Source: JAXLQL01 sp046331625
GTDB taxonomy: Bacteria; Acidobacteriota; Terriglobia; Bryobacterales; Bryobacteraceae
Length of the DNA stretch: 64,000 nt
Direction: 5' to 3'
Assembly (NCBI GenBank): GCA_046331625.1
Contig: JAXLQL010000002.1
Location: 644,093-708,092, forward strand
The notes beneath the pieces were generated by a model, which saw nothing but the letters and a program-made list of their open reading frames with translations, had not been told where the DNA came from and did no database searches. Of this stretch, positions 33,238-42,831 are shown piece after piece (the first letter of the stretch is position 1; every line of letters starts with the position of its first letter). A program made the translations under genes and the position numbers.

Positions 33238-34301
33238 GGACGCAGAACTTTCTCGAGCAGCGGATATGCCTTTTCGCCGTTCCATCGGTGTCCTCCATCG
33301 AACGAGTCGACCATCAGTTCGCTCTCCGCGCCGAATGCGGCCCAGGCGCGTTTCATGCGCGCAAGCGATGGTTCAATCCAATCCTTCACCATCAAGCCGT
33401 CGCGTTGACCCACTTCCCACAAGCACGGCCGCGGCGCGATCAGTGATGCGATCTCGGGAACATCACCGTAACGCAACAACCCTGGGATCACTTGCGCCCC
33501 GCACGAGTAGCGGGCACGCACGCGCTCCTGCATCACGTTGAGCGCACCGGAAGCGACCGCAACCTTAACGCGCGGCGAAACCGCCGAGGTCAGCATCGTC
33601 ATGCGCCCGCCGAGTGAAAGTCCCACGCAGCCGAGCCGCTCTGGATCCACTTCAGCGCACGATGCCAGAAGTTCCAGCGCCCACAATGCGTCGCGCAGAT
33701 TCTCGCTCATGAGCACTTTTCCGAACAACTGCAGCCGCACGAAAGTCACCGCGCACGGATCTTCTCGCCCATACGCAGCGCGATCGCCGAGCCGCTCTCC
33801 GAACGGCGTGAAGCACGGTGCAGCCACCACGTATCCGCGCCGCGCCAGCTCGCGCCCGTAGTCATAACGAGCGGACGCGATGTCTTTCTGCCGCGCAGGC
33901 GTGTGGTCGAGTCCGGCTACAGCATCGTGTCCGAACGGACCGTGCCCATGCAGCGCGAGCACGGCAGGCCGCTTGCCCGGCTGCTTCGGCAAAAGCAGAT
34001 GCACCGGCAAGTCAGGAAAGCCGGAAGCACGCAGCACCAGTTCTTCGCGTCGATGATCGGCGAACTCGTACGAGCGCTGGCGAACCGTCTCCCAACTGCG
34101 CGGAGGCGCGTAGTCTCCGAGAGATGCATCCAGCCGCGCACGGAACTCGTGCTGCCAAGTGCGCGCTTGCTCGGCGGAACCGCCACGAAACGCGAGCGCC
34201 AGCGGCGGGTTCGCGGCTTGCCGCCGAATCTCGTCATCGATCGTCTGGCCCGCGCCGGGAACAACTCCCGCCACGAGCGCGCAGCATTCACGCCGTGTCA
34301 C
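33234..34301 (-). CDS. Exported alpha/beta-hydrolase (acetyl xylan esterase-like)
   Basis: 355 residues. The nucleophile elbow is GLSLGG in LGCVGLSLGGRMTMLTSA. The oxyanion region is LALHGHGPFGHD. The acid and histidine follow in WEVGQRDGLM and DSFDGGHRW. The layout matches large dienelactone-hydrolase/abhydrolase_7 esterases found beside glycoside hydrolases, which remove acyl groups from polysaccharides. GTG start at 34301. TAAAAT lies nine bases before it on the minus strand, and there is no ribosome-binding site, so it is probably leaderless. It is coupled to the sulfatase. Confidence 0.83.
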   Translation of the reverse strand: MTRRECCALVAGVVPGAGQTIDDEIRRQAANPPLALAFRGGSAEQARTWQHEFRARLDASLGDYAPPRSWETVRQRSYEFADHRREELVLRASGFPDLPVHLLLPKQPGKRPAVLALHGHGPFGHDAVAGLDHTPARQKDIASARYDYGRELARRGYVVAAPCFTPFGERLGDRAAYGREDPCAVTFVRLQLFGKVLMSENLRDALWALELLASCAEVDPERLGCVGLSLGGRMTMLTSAVSPRVKVAVASGALNVMQERVRARYSCGAQVIPGLLRYGDVPEIASLIAPRPCLWEVGQRDGLMVKDWIEPSLARMKRAWAAFGAESELMVDSFDGGHRWNGEKAYPLLEKVLRP

Positions 34302-34310
34302 GATCTAACG

Positions 34311-34316
34311 ATTTTA
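34311..34316 (-). promoter_or_regulatory. -10 box (TAAAAT) for esterase/sulfatase unit
   Basis: On the minus strand TAAAAT ends ten bases before the GTG at 34301 (nine-base spacer), in the 22-base gap after the GH172 gene. It suggests that esterase and sulfatase can be transcribed separately from the genes upstream. Confidence 0.45.
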
Positions 34317-34323
34317 CAGTCGT

Positions 34324-35460
34324 TCAGTTCACCGCGAGTTCGTCGAGCGAAGGCAGCTTCGGAAACTCGGCGTGCGGATCCACCTGATACCAGATCGCGA
34401 CGGACGAGATGTCGTCTCGCAACGGGAGATACTTGCGCCGATCCGCTTTCCATCCGAGCGCCTGAATCGTAACGCGAAGATCGTTCTCGAATCGCACCGG
34501 ATCGGTCAAGTGCCATCGATAAAGTCCGAACCGCTGTTGCGACTGATAGAGTCCATCGGGCCGGATCACCTGGATGAGACCCGAATACGGCGTAGTGAAT
34601 GGCTGATACTGCTTCGTCTCGCGATTCTCGAAGTTGTACGAGCCACAAAAATAGTCTTCGGTTCCCGTGCCGGCAATCGTGGGGAACTGCTTGTCGCCAT
34701 CGAGGTAGAACTTGATCTCGCCTTCGCCCCACCAGCCGTTGTTGCGGACTCCCCAGGCCATGTACGTACCCACGTAGTGTCCGCGACCCTTCACGCCATC
34801 CACGATCGTGTAGACCTCTTTGAACGGCAGCGGATTCGTCCGCCGGAACTGCGCGTGGAAATACGCAGCATCGCTCGGCACCGGCGCTTCCGTGTAGTCG
34901 ATCTGATAGTAGACGGTCATGGGGCGGTTGTCGAGATTCTCGAGCGTGAGCCGTGCGCGCTTGCGAAACGGCATCGGCCAATAGGAATTGAACGCGCTGC
35001 CCGGATTCACGCAGATCGCTTGCGACACCAGCGGCGCATACTTGCCCCATCCCATGGCGAAGAAGTCGCCCACCGGCACTTCCACCGATGGCGTCGATTC
35101 ACCATCCCAATACATGCGCAGAATCGAGAAGCGCCAATTGCCCGTGGGAGTCATCCAGATGTGTTGGATCGCGCCCTGCGTTTGAATATCGGCGAGCGTG
35201 AACGTCTTGCCGGGCTCCACCACAACGAACGGATTCACCTTCCATCCTTGGCCGAGCTCAGACGACGCACCCGATGCCGAACCCTGCGCGGCCATCGCGC
35301 CTTTGCCTTTCTCCCCAGTGAAATTCTCAGGGCTGATGGAGAACGTCTTCGCCTTCGCCACGCGATAGATCGTGTCGAGGCTCGAGGTGAGGCCGGTGAA
35401 TGCGCCGTCCTGCGCAGCGAGCGGCACGGCGAGCGCGGAGAGGAGAGCGAGAAGTTTCAT
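34324..35460 (-). CDS. Exported DUF2961/GH172-family protein
   Basis: 378 residues with signal peptide (MKLLALLSALAVPLAAQ). The DUF2961 pattern is clear: GAIQHIWMT, VEVPVGDFFAMGWGKYAPL, NPGSAFNSYWPMPF, GWWGEGEIKFYLDGDKQFPT, IAGTGTEDYFCGSYNF. DUF2961 proteins are now glycoside hydrolase family 172, which contains difructose-dianhydride, alpha-fructofuranosidase and arabinofuranosidase enzymes. The two glutamates in GEGEIKF and GTGTEDYF are the likely catalytic pair. Ribosome-binding site AAAGGA lies before the ATG at 35460. Confidence 0.87.
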   Translation of the reverse strand: MKLLALLSALAVPLAAQDGAFTGLTSSLDTIYRVAKAKTFSISPENFTGEKGKGAMAAQGSASGASSELGQGWKVNPFVVVEPGKTFTLADIQTQGAIQHIWMTPTGNWRFSILRMYWDGESTPSVEVPVGDFFAMGWGKYAPLVSQAICVNPGSAFNSYWPMPFRKRARLTLENLDNRPMTVYYQIDYTEAPVPSDAAYFHAQFRRTNPLPFKEVYTIVDGVKGRGHYVGTYMAWGVRNNGWWGEGEIKFYLDGDKQFPTIAGTGTEDYFCGSYNFENRETKQYQPFTTPYSGLIQVIRPDGLYQSQQRFGLYRWHLTDPVRFENDLRVTIQALGWKADRRKYLPLRDDISSVAIWYQVDPHAEFPKLPSLDELAVN

Positions 35461-35484
35461 CGGGAAGGTCCTTTCGAGATGCGG

Positions 35485-36936
35485 TCAGGCAAGGCGCAGT
35501 TCGCGGATCGCGTCTCCGGCCCCGCTCAGGTTTGCGAGCTTCATTTCGGAATATTTGCGCGACAGCAGCACGCCATCGGCGCCCGCGCGAAACGCAGCGA
35601 GTACCGCATCGCGCGTTCCTTTCGGCGTCGACTTGCTGCTCGTGTTGCCGGTCGGGATATCGATATCGATTCCCGGCCAGAGCTGCGTCTTGGCTCCATC
35701 CAACGCAGCGCGAGCACGCTTGGTTTCGCGATAGACGTAGTCGGCGGAAAGGCCCGTGCGTGGGATGTCGGCGAGCGGCTTCTCTTCCGCGTAGTCGAGC
35801 ACGCGATAGTGAAAGTCGAGCAGTTGCTGCGCGGGCACGTCGCCGAACATGGTGTGCGCCACGCTCGCCGTGTAGCTCGCCAGCCGCTCTCCGCCGCAGT
35901 TGTGATAGATCACGATCTTGAGAAAATCCGATACCTTGGCGATCTCACTCAGGTCCTGTTCGGCGCGATAGATCGGATTGAACGAGTTGTTGTGCCAGAT
36001 GTGCCAACCCACGCCGGCGTTTGGATTGGCTGCCTTCGCCGTGTCATAGATGGCGCGATAGGTTTCCCGCAACGAGTCGGTCCAGAACATTTCCCACGCC
36101 AGAATTTCCGGATACCGCAGCAACAGCCGCCACAGCGTCACGTAGTATCCATCCACCGGGCGCGACCCTCGCCTCGCCGCGCGCACGAACTTCTCGAGCT
36201 CGGCGAAGCCTTTCTTCACGCGCTCGGTGTCGATGCCGCGCTCGCGCGCCTTTCGAAAGCAGAATTCGCAGAAGCACGTCACGCGGCCCGGATCGCGACC
36301 CGCGCCACCGTGGCTCGCGCCGATCGCATTCGAAAACGCACCCTGCCGCTCGCTGCCCCACATCACGCCATCCACGGGCCACGAGCGAACGTAGTCCTCG
36401 GTCAAACCCGTAAGGAAGCCGCGATAGTCCGGGTTGTTGAAGCAAAGCGTCGTCGCATTGCGCCCGGAGAGCTCTTTCTCCTGCAGCTTCTCGATCTGCG
36501 GGAGTCCGGCGCGAAACACATCTTCATACCAGCAGATCACCTTCATGCCGCGCTTCTTGGCAGCAGGCACCACGGCGTCGAGGATGTCGAAGTTGCCGTA
36601 GTCCGGCGCGCGAAAATCGCGGAACACGGTGTTCTTGTAGTACTGCGGATGAATCGCGGCGAAGTTGCCGCCGTGGTAGCCGAGATCGTGCTCCTGCTTG
36701 CCGTGATCGGGCAACGGCTGCCCGGGAACCTGGCGTCCAGCGATCCCGCGCCCGTACGTGAACGTCGCGAGGAACAGCGTGTTGACGCGACCGCGCTCTT
36801 GCAGAATGTCGAGCACGCGGTCCACGCCTTCATCCACGAAGGAGACTGCGCCCACTTGGATCCCGATCATCTTGTGCGCCGGGCCGGTCTGCGCGAGTGC
36901 AGCGGCCGAGGTCGAGAGAAAGTTGCGCCGATTCAT
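35485..36936 (-). CDS. Tat-exported TIM-barrel glycoside hydrolase-like protein
   Basis: 483 residues, start chosen at MNRRNFLSTSAAALAQ (twin-arginine-like signal, AAAGGGG ribosome-binding site just upstream); a longer open frame upstream has no signal. Barrel-like strands include KVICWYEDVF, SWPVDGVMWGSERQG and LKIVIYHNCGGERL. The CFCEFCFRKARERGID block (Cys-x-Cys-x2-Cys) is common in GHL-type putative glycosidases. A catalytic pair cannot be proved; WGSERQG and the DIDIPTG region hold acidic residues at typical positions. Part of the glycan-degradation block. Confidence 0.78.
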   Translation of the reverse strand: MNRRNFLSTSAAALAQTGPAHKMIGIQVGAVSFVDEGVDRVLDILQERGRVNTLFLATFTYGRGIAGRQVPGQPLPDHGKQEHDLGYHGGNFAAIHPQYYKNTVFRDFRAPDYGNFDILDAVVPAAKKRGMKVICWYEDVFRAGLPQIEKLQEKELSGRNATTLCFNNPDYRGFLTGLTEDYVRSWPVDGVMWGSERQGAFSNAIGASHGGAGRDPGRVTCFCEFCFRKARERGIDTERVKKGFAELEKFVRAARRGSRPVDGYYVTLWRLLLRYPEILAWEMFWTDSLRETYRAIYDTAKAANPNAGVGWHIWHNNSFNPIYRAEQDLSEIAKVSDFLKIVIYHNCGGERLASYTASVAHTMFGDVPAQQLLDFHYRVLDYAEEKPLADIPRTGLSADYVYRETKRARAALDGAKTQLWPGIDIDIPTGNTSSKSTPKGTRDAVLAAFRAGADGVLLSRKYSEMKLANLSGAGDAIRELRLA

Positions 36937-36984
36937 AGGTCCCCTTTCGGGCAACTCGAACTGCGGGATTTGACCACGCACCCT

Positions 36985-37019
36985 GGGGCAAATAACCCGC
37001 CGCTTGGGCCTGTTGCCCC
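36985..37019 (-). terminator. Stem-loop after DUF4380-like gene
   Basis: GGGGCAA / TTGCCCC stem with a 21-base loop that itself contains CCC/GGG pairs, located directly downstream of the minus-strand gene ending at 37029. No long T-run follows, so it could attenuate rather than fully terminate. Confidence 0.35.
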
Positions 37020-37028
37020 CGAGCAGCG

Positions 37029-37994
37029 CTACTTCACCAGCGCGCCGACCACACGATCGAGTTCCGCGTCCGTGTAGGCGGCAACCCAAGGGCCGCGATG
37101 CAAGTTCCACTCTTCCACGTGCGTGACGCTCGTGCCCGGAGCCACTTTCGTCATCGGACCCAGCGTCTCGATCTCGAGAAAATCCGCGTTGGTGAACGTC
37201 TCGAACGAACATCCGAAATCGGGATGCGACGCGGCGGGCCCCGGGTGGAAGCGCTTCAGGAACATCTCGCCATTCAGCGCGTATGCAGCCCACGTCTGCG
37301 GATTGTGCAGGCCGAGCTTCTGTGGCTCGGGATTCTTCGGGTCCTGCCGCAGCAGCAGATACTTCTTGGTGAACGTCCAGCGCTTGTCTGAGAGATCGGT
37401 GTAGGCCCACATCACCAGCGGATTGGTGGCTTCGAGCACTTGCGGATGCTTGCCGCGCGGCGGAAAGCCCGTCACCGCGATGCCGCCCTGCGCCATCATC
37501 GTCAGTGCCCACGGCGCAAACTCGAGCGGGAACAGCCCCTTGTTATGGATGCGGTGCGTCACCTTCACGGCGGTCCCGGTAGCGGCCATCTCCACCGCGA
37601 TTTCCTTTTGCAGTGAAGTAAGCGGCTCAACGGGCTCGCGCGCCACCAAGCCCGTGGGCGTCACGGTCACTTCCACCGGTGCGTTATCCGGCGCCCACGT
37701 CGCGACGGGATCCTCGGGAGCTTTCCACACACGATGGCCGCCTCGAAGCTGAAACTCCTTCTCGCCGGATTTGCCCATCTGCTCGGCGAACTCCTTGAAC
37801 AGATTCTGCCCGCCCACGTAGCCGAAGCGCATGATGCGCGGACCCACGTCCGCCGTCACGATCAGCTCCACTTCGCCGTTGGTCACGCGGAAACAATTTC
37901 GCCAGCCTTTGTACTCGGTCCTTTCCACCCGCACGGCTGCGGAGCAAAGCGCCACGGCGCATGCGGCGGCGAGCAGGAGTCGGATATTCGGCAT
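37029..37994 (-). CDS. Exported DUF4380-like protein, galactose-mutarotase-type sandwich
   Basis: 321 residues with signal peptide (MPNIRLLLAAACAVALCSAA). The mature part (YKGWRNCFRVTNGEVELIVT, ADVGPRIMRFGYVGGQNLF) resembles the beta-sandwich domain of DUF4380/aldose epimerase-like proteins, and IHNKGLFPLEFAPWALTMMA is a recurring segment in that group. No catalytic residue set is evident. The start at 37994 begins the signal; a GTG at 38012 would add six residues. Located between two glycosidase-like genes. Confidence 0.72.
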   Translation of the reverse strand: MPNIRLLLAAACAVALCSAAVRVERTEYKGWRNCFRVTNGEVELIVTADVGPRIMRFGYVGGQNLFKEFAEQMGKSGEKEFQLRGGHRVWKAPEDPVATWAPDNAPVEVTVTPTGLVAREPVEPLTSLQKEIAVEMAATGTAVKVTHRIHNKGLFPLEFAPWALTMMAQGGIAVTGFPPRGKHPQVLEATNPLVMWAYTDLSDKRWTFTKKYLLLRQDPKNPEPQKLGLHNPQTWAAYALNGEMFLKRFHPGPAASHPDFGCSFETFTNADFLEIETLGPMTKVAPGTSVTHVEEWNLHRGPWVAAYTDAELDRVVGALVK

Positions 37995-38029
37995 GGAAGT
38001 CAATGTTGACACACGATCACGGTGCCTCG

Positions 38030-40039
38030 CTATTCAAAGACCAGCACGGAGTGGATCTCCACCCGGTCCACTGAGCCGCTCCAGCGGCCGTCTTTCCATG
38101 ACCCCGCGATTGCCTTGCCCCCTGGTTCGAGCTTCACCCGCGAAGGCTTGTGGTCGAGGCGCAGCGAAATCGACACCGGGCCCACAGGTGGAATGTAATC
38201 GATCACGGCGTAGTCGGCGGCCACCTGCATCCCGGCCGTATTCACCAGGTGCAGCAGCGTGCGCGAGCCTTTGCGGCGCAGCGCGGCTTCGATCACCGGA
38301 GGCGCTTCGATCCGCAGTGACGGCTGGAAAATCGAGCTCACCACCTTGCCCACGAACTGGCGCGTAGGGGCTGCGTGAGTGGCCGTGTAGACTGAGCCCA
38401 GCGGTCCGTAGACGGCCGCGATTTGCCCTTTGCCGAGTGAAGAGAGCGTGGCGGCGGGCGTAGCGTCGCGCCGGGAATCGACTGCGGGAAAGCGGTTTTC
38501 GATCACCCGGGCGCTACCGGGCTCGATTGGCTGCCATTTCCCGGTGACGTTGCCGAAGATCTCGTCTCCAGGCACGAACGCCGCTTGCGAAGTTGCATCG
38601 CCCTCGAAGCGGACCGGCAACTCCCCGCGGAACAGCGCCGCGTTCTCCGCGCCGGCCAGCAGGAGCCTGCCGCCCGCCCGAACATATTCCGCCAAAATGT
38701 TCTTCGTGTCGCCGCCCGTGGCCGGCCAATCCGGCAGCACGATCAGCCCGTAGCGCTTCACGGCCTCGGCCAGCCGCCACTCGGGAATCACATCCACGGA
38801 ATAGTGATTCGCCACCAGCGCATCCACCATGCCGCGAGCCGGATTCGTCAACGCGCCCCAACCTCCGAACATCTTCGTAGCAGTGGCGTAGAGGCTCGAC
38901 GCCGAGAACACCACGCCGATCTCCGATGCGCCTTCGGTCTCGTGGCTCACCGCTTGCCGCTCGCGGCAGAACTGCGCAACGCGCGCCATCACGCCCACGT
39001 TGCGATCGTCCATCCAGCCCGCCCGCGTCGGCTGATAGTAGATCTGAAAACCGCCGCCTTGCGCGAGAACGATCGACGCTTCCTGCTCGAGCTGCACGGC
39101 GGACTTGTGGCTCATTCCCGTGGGCGACGAAGGATTGTGCTGGAAGCCCCAAGCCATCAGATCCCACGGCTTGCCCACCGCCGAGAGATACCGCGATTCG
39201 AGCCGCGCCGTGGAGATGCTCGCGTTGCCCAGGTAGTCGCCCGAGATGAAGTCCACCGGGAGCTCGGGCCGCTCGGGCACGTAGGTGGTGTAGAGCCAGT
39301 TGCTCGCGATCTGGAACGACGGGCGGAAGCGATGCACCTCATCCACGTAGTGCTTCACATAGCGCCGGAACTCGTCGCGATGGAAGTCGAGGAACTCGCG
39401 CCACCCGCGATCGCTCGCGCTTTTCGGTAGCGCAGCGATTCCCGTAGCCTTGGTGAACGCCTCCGCCGCGGCCTTCGAATAGTCGAGCCGCACGGCCCAG
39501 CATTCGCCGTCCACCCAAACGCCATCGAGATCGTACTTGGCGATCGCCTCCTCGAGTTGCGGGATCATGCGCTCGTCCGCATATCGGGAAAAGAGGCTGG
39601 TGGCATTGGGGTCGCGCGTTCCATCGGCGTGCAGCGAAGCCCACTCGGGATGCTGTTCGATCGCAAGCGAGTCCCAGACGCCCGAGAAATGGATGTACAA
39701 GCCCACGCCGCGACGTGCGGTAGCCGCCCTCCAGATGGCGAGCGAATCCTGCACGATGTTCGGCGCCGCTGTCGAAACTTTCGATTCGTAGCCGAGATAG
39801 CCGGCGTGGCCTTTGCAGTCGTACTGGACGTAGTCAGGCTTCACACGCTCGAGCAGCCGATCCGCCATTTCGGCCGTCAGGTCGCGCCCCAGCACGCGGT
39901 CTTTGTCATTCGGATGGAGATCGAAATGGAGGCCGAAGAAGCTGTCTTTCCGCCGCAGGCGCGCGGGTTGCGCGATCGCCCTACTCGCCGCCGCCGCGGC
40001 CACCGATGCTCCCAGAAAATGCCTTCGCGTGGTTTGCAT
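38030..40039 (-). CDS. Tat-exported GHL6-type putative glycoside hydrolase
   Basis: 669 residues. MQTTRRHFLGASVAAAAASR is a twin-arginine signal. The start at 40039 is preferred to 40045, because GGGAG lies six bases before the former but only one base before the latter. A TIM barrel (FGLHFDLHPND, PDYVQYDCKGHAGY, YDLDGVWVDGECW with likely catalytic Asp/Glu, FISGDYLGNAS) is followed by a class I amidotransferase-like domain (YGLIVLPDWPATGG, EYVRAGGRLLLAG) and a C-terminal beta-domain. This is the hypothetical glycosyl hydrolase 6/beta-galactosidase-like layout. Target sugar unknown. Confidence 0.8.
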   Translation of the reverse strand: MQTTRRHFLGASVAAAAASRAIAQPARLRRKDSFFGLHFDLHPNDKDRVLGRDLTAEMADRLLERVKPDYVQYDCKGHAGYLGYESKVSTAAPNIVQDSLAIWRAATARRGVGLYIHFSGVWDSLAIEQHPEWASLHADGTRDPNATSLFSRYADERMIPQLEEAIAKYDLDGVWVDGECWAVRLDYSKAAAEAFTKATGIAALPKSASDRGWREFLDFHRDEFRRYVKHYVDEVHRFRPSFQIASNWLYTTYVPERPELPVDFISGDYLGNASISTARLESRYLSAVGKPWDLMAWGFQHNPSSPTGMSHKSAVQLEQEASIVLAQGGGFQIYYQPTRAGWMDDRNVGVMARVAQFCRERQAVSHETEGASEIGVVFSASSLYATATKMFGGWGALTNPARGMVDALVANHYSVDVIPEWRLAEAVKRYGLIVLPDWPATGGDTKNILAEYVRAGGRLLLAGAENAALFRGELPVRFEGDATSQAAFVPGDEIFGNVTGKWQPIEPGSARVIENRFPAVDSRRDATPAATLSSLGKGQIAAVYGPLGSVYTATHAAPTRQFVGKVVSSIFQPSLRIEAPPVIEAALRRKGSRTLLHLVNTAGMQVAADYAVIDYIPPVGPVSISLRLDHKPSRVKLEPGGKAIAGSWKDGRWSGSVDRVEIHSVLVFE

Positions 40040-40065
40040 GTTCATCTCCCGATTTGCACGAACCC

Positions 40066-41817
40066 TCACCGCAGATCCACTTCCAGGCGCTCCCCACCAT
40101 GGGTCAGCGTGAGTCTGCGGCTGCCGTATTCGGAGTTCACGAACGGCCCTTCGAACATCTTCCATCGCGCATAGTCAATGGGCTTGTCGTCGATGCGAGG
40201 CGTCTGGCCCCACGTGAATGCGATCGCATGCCCGCGCAAGGTCCGGAACGTCACGCTCGGCGTAGGCTCGAGCTTCGCGCTCAGCGGCAGCGCCAGAATC
40301 GCGTCACGAAACACGCCGATATCGGCGAACTCCGATGCCGCGGCTGCCTGCACGATGGTTCCGTTCTTCAGATGCGGCGAGTACAAGCGCTGTCCCTTGT
40401 CGTGCTGCTTCCACTCGTAGGGCGCCAGCGGCCGATACGCGATCCACGCATTCCCGCCGCGCGCGAAGATCCAACCCGAAGCATGCTCTTCGAAATGCGC
40501 CAAGCCCGCCGGGAAGAATCCGTTGATGTGCGGATGCCGCGTGCCCGCCGGAATATCGTAGAGCGCCACCACCGCATCGTCGCTCTGCACGATCTTCTCG
40601 TAGGGCGATCCGCCGAGCAGCTTGTCCGGCGAATCATACGACTTCTTTGACCGCACTACTGACTCCGTGATGAAATCCGGCATGCCCGGAAAGTACGTCT
40701 GCAGCTCGAACGGCGATGAGTACGGGTGCATCGAAAAGATCGTGTTGGCCACGCCCCGCGGATCGGCCAGCGCCCACGTCACATCCCACGAGTGCTGCTG
40801 AATCGGCTGCAGAATGCCGCCCTGATCGGAGCTCACCGCATAGTCGCGGTGCATGTACGTGGTCTTGTACACCGGCCCGTGCCGCTCGTCAGCGAATCGC
40901 CACCGGTTCCGCGTTCGCTTGTGTTCGCGATGCAGATAAGGCCGCGAGCGATCGGTAGCAATGCGCTCCAGGATGGCCGGCGGCTGATACGCCGATGAAG
41001 CCGTGTAGAAGAATCCGTAGTAGCTGAATCCAGGCAGCGGATATCCTTGCCCGAATAGGATCCACCCGAAGTCGGACGACACGCCGTTCCACTTTTCGAG
41101 CACCTGATTGTCGTCGGTGCGCGCGTGCGCGCCCACGTAGATGCCCTCGAGGCTTTCGGCTGCATAGTCGGCGATCGCCCAATCGAGCATGCGCCGCGCG
41201 CGCTCCTTCATGCGCGGATCTTCTGACCATGCGGCGAGGTACGAGAGCGGCAGCAGGTACACGCCGATGTAGTGCGTGCAATCGTACTCACCCTGCCCTT
41301 TGGTCACCGTGAGATCGATCCAGCTATCGATGTACTCGCGCGCTTCGGCCATGTTCTCGGCGGAAGATTTCCCCGTGTACCATTGCGAACCCGGCTGGTC
41401 GTGCCACAACTGCGACATCAGGTAGAGCGTGCTGTAGTAGAGCAACCAGTGGTTCTCCGTGTCGCCGCGATACGGCATGTACGTGCGCCACGAATCGCGC
41501 AGCTTCGCTCTCGCTTCCGCGCTCAGTTGACCGCGATCGAGATAGGCCACCGCCGTCACCGGAAACATCCAAAACATATCTCCCGAAGGATGTTCCAGCA
41601 ACTGGATCAGCTTGCGCGAGCACCACTCGGCGTCCTGGCGCAGCCACAGCTTCGCGGCGATCGTCTGGTAGCCTCCGGTAGCCAGGCTCGGCGGCTTGGC
41701 CACCGCGGCGTTGGTCTCGATGACGCGGCGCACGCGCTGCTGGAATTCGTCCGTGCGCGATTCCGCCGCGGCGGCCAGCGTCACGGTCGAGACAGCGAGC
41801 AAGGCGAGCGGTTTCAT
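40066..41817 (-). CDS. Exported (alpha/alpha)-toroid protein, possible polysaccharide-active enzyme
   Basis: 583 residues with signal peptide (MKPLALLAVSTVTLAAAA). Regular helix pairs with aromatic residues (SGDMFWMFPVTAVAYLDR, ENHWLLYYSTLYLMSQLW, YDCTHYIGVYLLPLSYLA) suggest an (alpha/alpha) toroid, followed by a beta-rich half (HINGFFPAGLAHFEEHA, GWIFARGGNAWIAYRPL). That layout is shared by several polysaccharide lyase and hydrolase families, but I cannot name one. Overlaps the BNR gene stop by four bases, so the two are coupled. Confidence 0.7.
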   Translation of the reverse strand: MKPLALLAVSTVTLAAAAESRTDEFQQRVRRVIETNAAVAKPPSLATGGYQTIAAKLWLRQDAEWCSRKLIQLLEHPSGDMFWMFPVTAVAYLDRGQLSAEARAKLRDSWRTYMPYRGDTENHWLLYYSTLYLMSQLWHDQPGSQWYTGKSSAENMAEAREYIDSWIDLTVTKGQGEYDCTHYIGVYLLPLSYLAAWSEDPRMKERARRMLDWAIADYAAESLEGIYVGAHARTDDNQVLEKWNGVSSDFGWILFGQGYPLPGFSYYGFFYTASSAYQPPAILERIATDRSRPYLHREHKRTRNRWRFADERHGPVYKTTYMHRDYAVSSDQGGILQPIQQHSWDVTWALADPRGVANTIFSMHPYSSPFELQTYFPGMPDFITESVVRSKKSYDSPDKLLGGSPYEKIVQSDDAVVALYDIPAGTRHPHINGFFPAGLAHFEEHASGWIFARGGNAWIAYRPLAPYEWKQHDKGQRLYSPHLKNGTIVQAAAASEFADIGVFRDAILALPLSAKLEPTPSVTFRTLRGHAIAFTWGQTPRIDDKPIDYARWKMFEGPFVNSEYGSRRLTLTHGGERLEVDLR

Positions 41818-42788
41818 CGCGACCCTCCCGGTACGAAAACAAAATCGCGGATGATGCTGCCCTCGAGCCCGGACCTCCGCCACGTGCGGCCGAGGTCGTC
41901 TGAGACGAACACCGCCTCTTCGTGGACGCTTGCCCACAGCCGGTTCTCCTGCCCCGGATCGAAGCTCACCCGCCACACTCTCCGCGAAGGTAGCCCTGCG
42001 CTACGATCGGCCCAGGTAACGCCGCCGTCTTCACTCACCAGCACTCCCTCTGACCACCCGCACGTTGCCGCGCGGAGCGCTCGATGCGGATCGAGCGACA
42101 CGTTGTAGAGCGTGCGCCCGGCGAGTGCGGGCACCGCCGGCCAACTCGCTCCGTTGTCAGTGGACGCAAACAATCCGCCCGCCTGCGCGGTGGCCATCCA
42201 GCGGCGAGGCTCGCTCTGCGATTGCTCCACGTCAGTGATCAGCAGGCCCGCGGCGCCGGCTTGACGCCACTCCCCGCCTTCGTCCGTCGAAACAAAAATG
42301 CCCTTTTCCGTTCCGGCGATGACACGGCCCGCGCGCGTCCGGTCCACTTGGATCGTCTGCGCGAACTTGCGCGGAAGCCCGCGCTCACGGCGAGTCCAGG
42401 TGCGTCCGCCGTCTCCGCTGAACGCGATCCCGTCCGGCAACGCGATGTAGATGTGGCCTTCGCGAGCCGTGTCGAGCGAGACATCCTGCACTTCGGTTAC
42501 GCGCCAATCGGTCAGGATCCGCCAGCCTTCCCGAGCCGACGCCCGGATGCATCCGTTTCCCGCCGCCAGATAGAGGACATCGGGATGGCGCGGATCGAAG
42601 TCGGCGGCGGCGATGTTGGGATGGTTGAATCCCGTCTGCGCCCACTCACCAGCACCCGAAAGCGCGAACAGCCCGCTCGGCGGCAGCGGCGCGCCTACCA
42701 CGTAGCTCTTTGACGTGAAGCCGCAAGCGAAAAGATGGAGTGGCGGCCCCGGGAGCAGCCCGAGTAAAGCGATCAGATCAATCAGCAT
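41814..42788 (-). CDS. Exported BNR/sialidase-like beta-propeller
   Basis: 324 residues with a hydrophobic N-terminus (MLIDLIALLGLLPGPPLHLF, then ACGF, possibly a lipoprotein-like cleavage). Asp-box repeats typical of BNR propellers recur: FSGDGGRTWTRRE, VSTDEGGEWRQ, ASTDNGASWPA, VSEDGGVTWADRS, VSDDLGRTWRRS. Relatives include VPS10/YCF48-like proteins and sialidases; no catalytic triad is visible, so it may be a binding protein. Its start is 43 bases from the divergent GH105 gene. Ribosome-binding site AAGGAA lies upstream of 42788. Confidence 0.82.
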   Translation of the reverse strand: MLIDLIALLGLLPGPPLHLFACGFTSKSYVVGAPLPPSGLFALSGAGEWAQTGFNHPNIAAADFDPRHPDVLYLAAGNGCIRASAREGWRILTDWRVTEVQDVSLDTAREGHIYIALPDGIAFSGDGGRTWTRRERGLPRKFAQTIQVDRTRAGRVIAGTEKGIFVSTDEGGEWRQAGAAGLLITDVEQSQSEPRRWMATAQAGGLFASTDNGASWPAVPALAGRTLYNVSLDPHRALRAATCGWSEGVLVSEDGGVTWADRSAGLPSRRVWRVSFDPGQENRLWASVHEEAVFVSDDLGRTWRRSGLEGSIIRDFVFVPGGSR

Positions 42789-42831
42789 TCGAAGATTCCT
42801 TGCTGGCAGCCGAAGTGCAAGCAAGCTGCCG

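Noticed and set aside
34372..37077. A 901-residue plus-strand open frame opposite the GH172 and barrel genes
   Set aside because: It is antisense to two genes with signal peptides and clear family motifs; its His/Arg-rich composition is typical of a GC-rich shadow frame.
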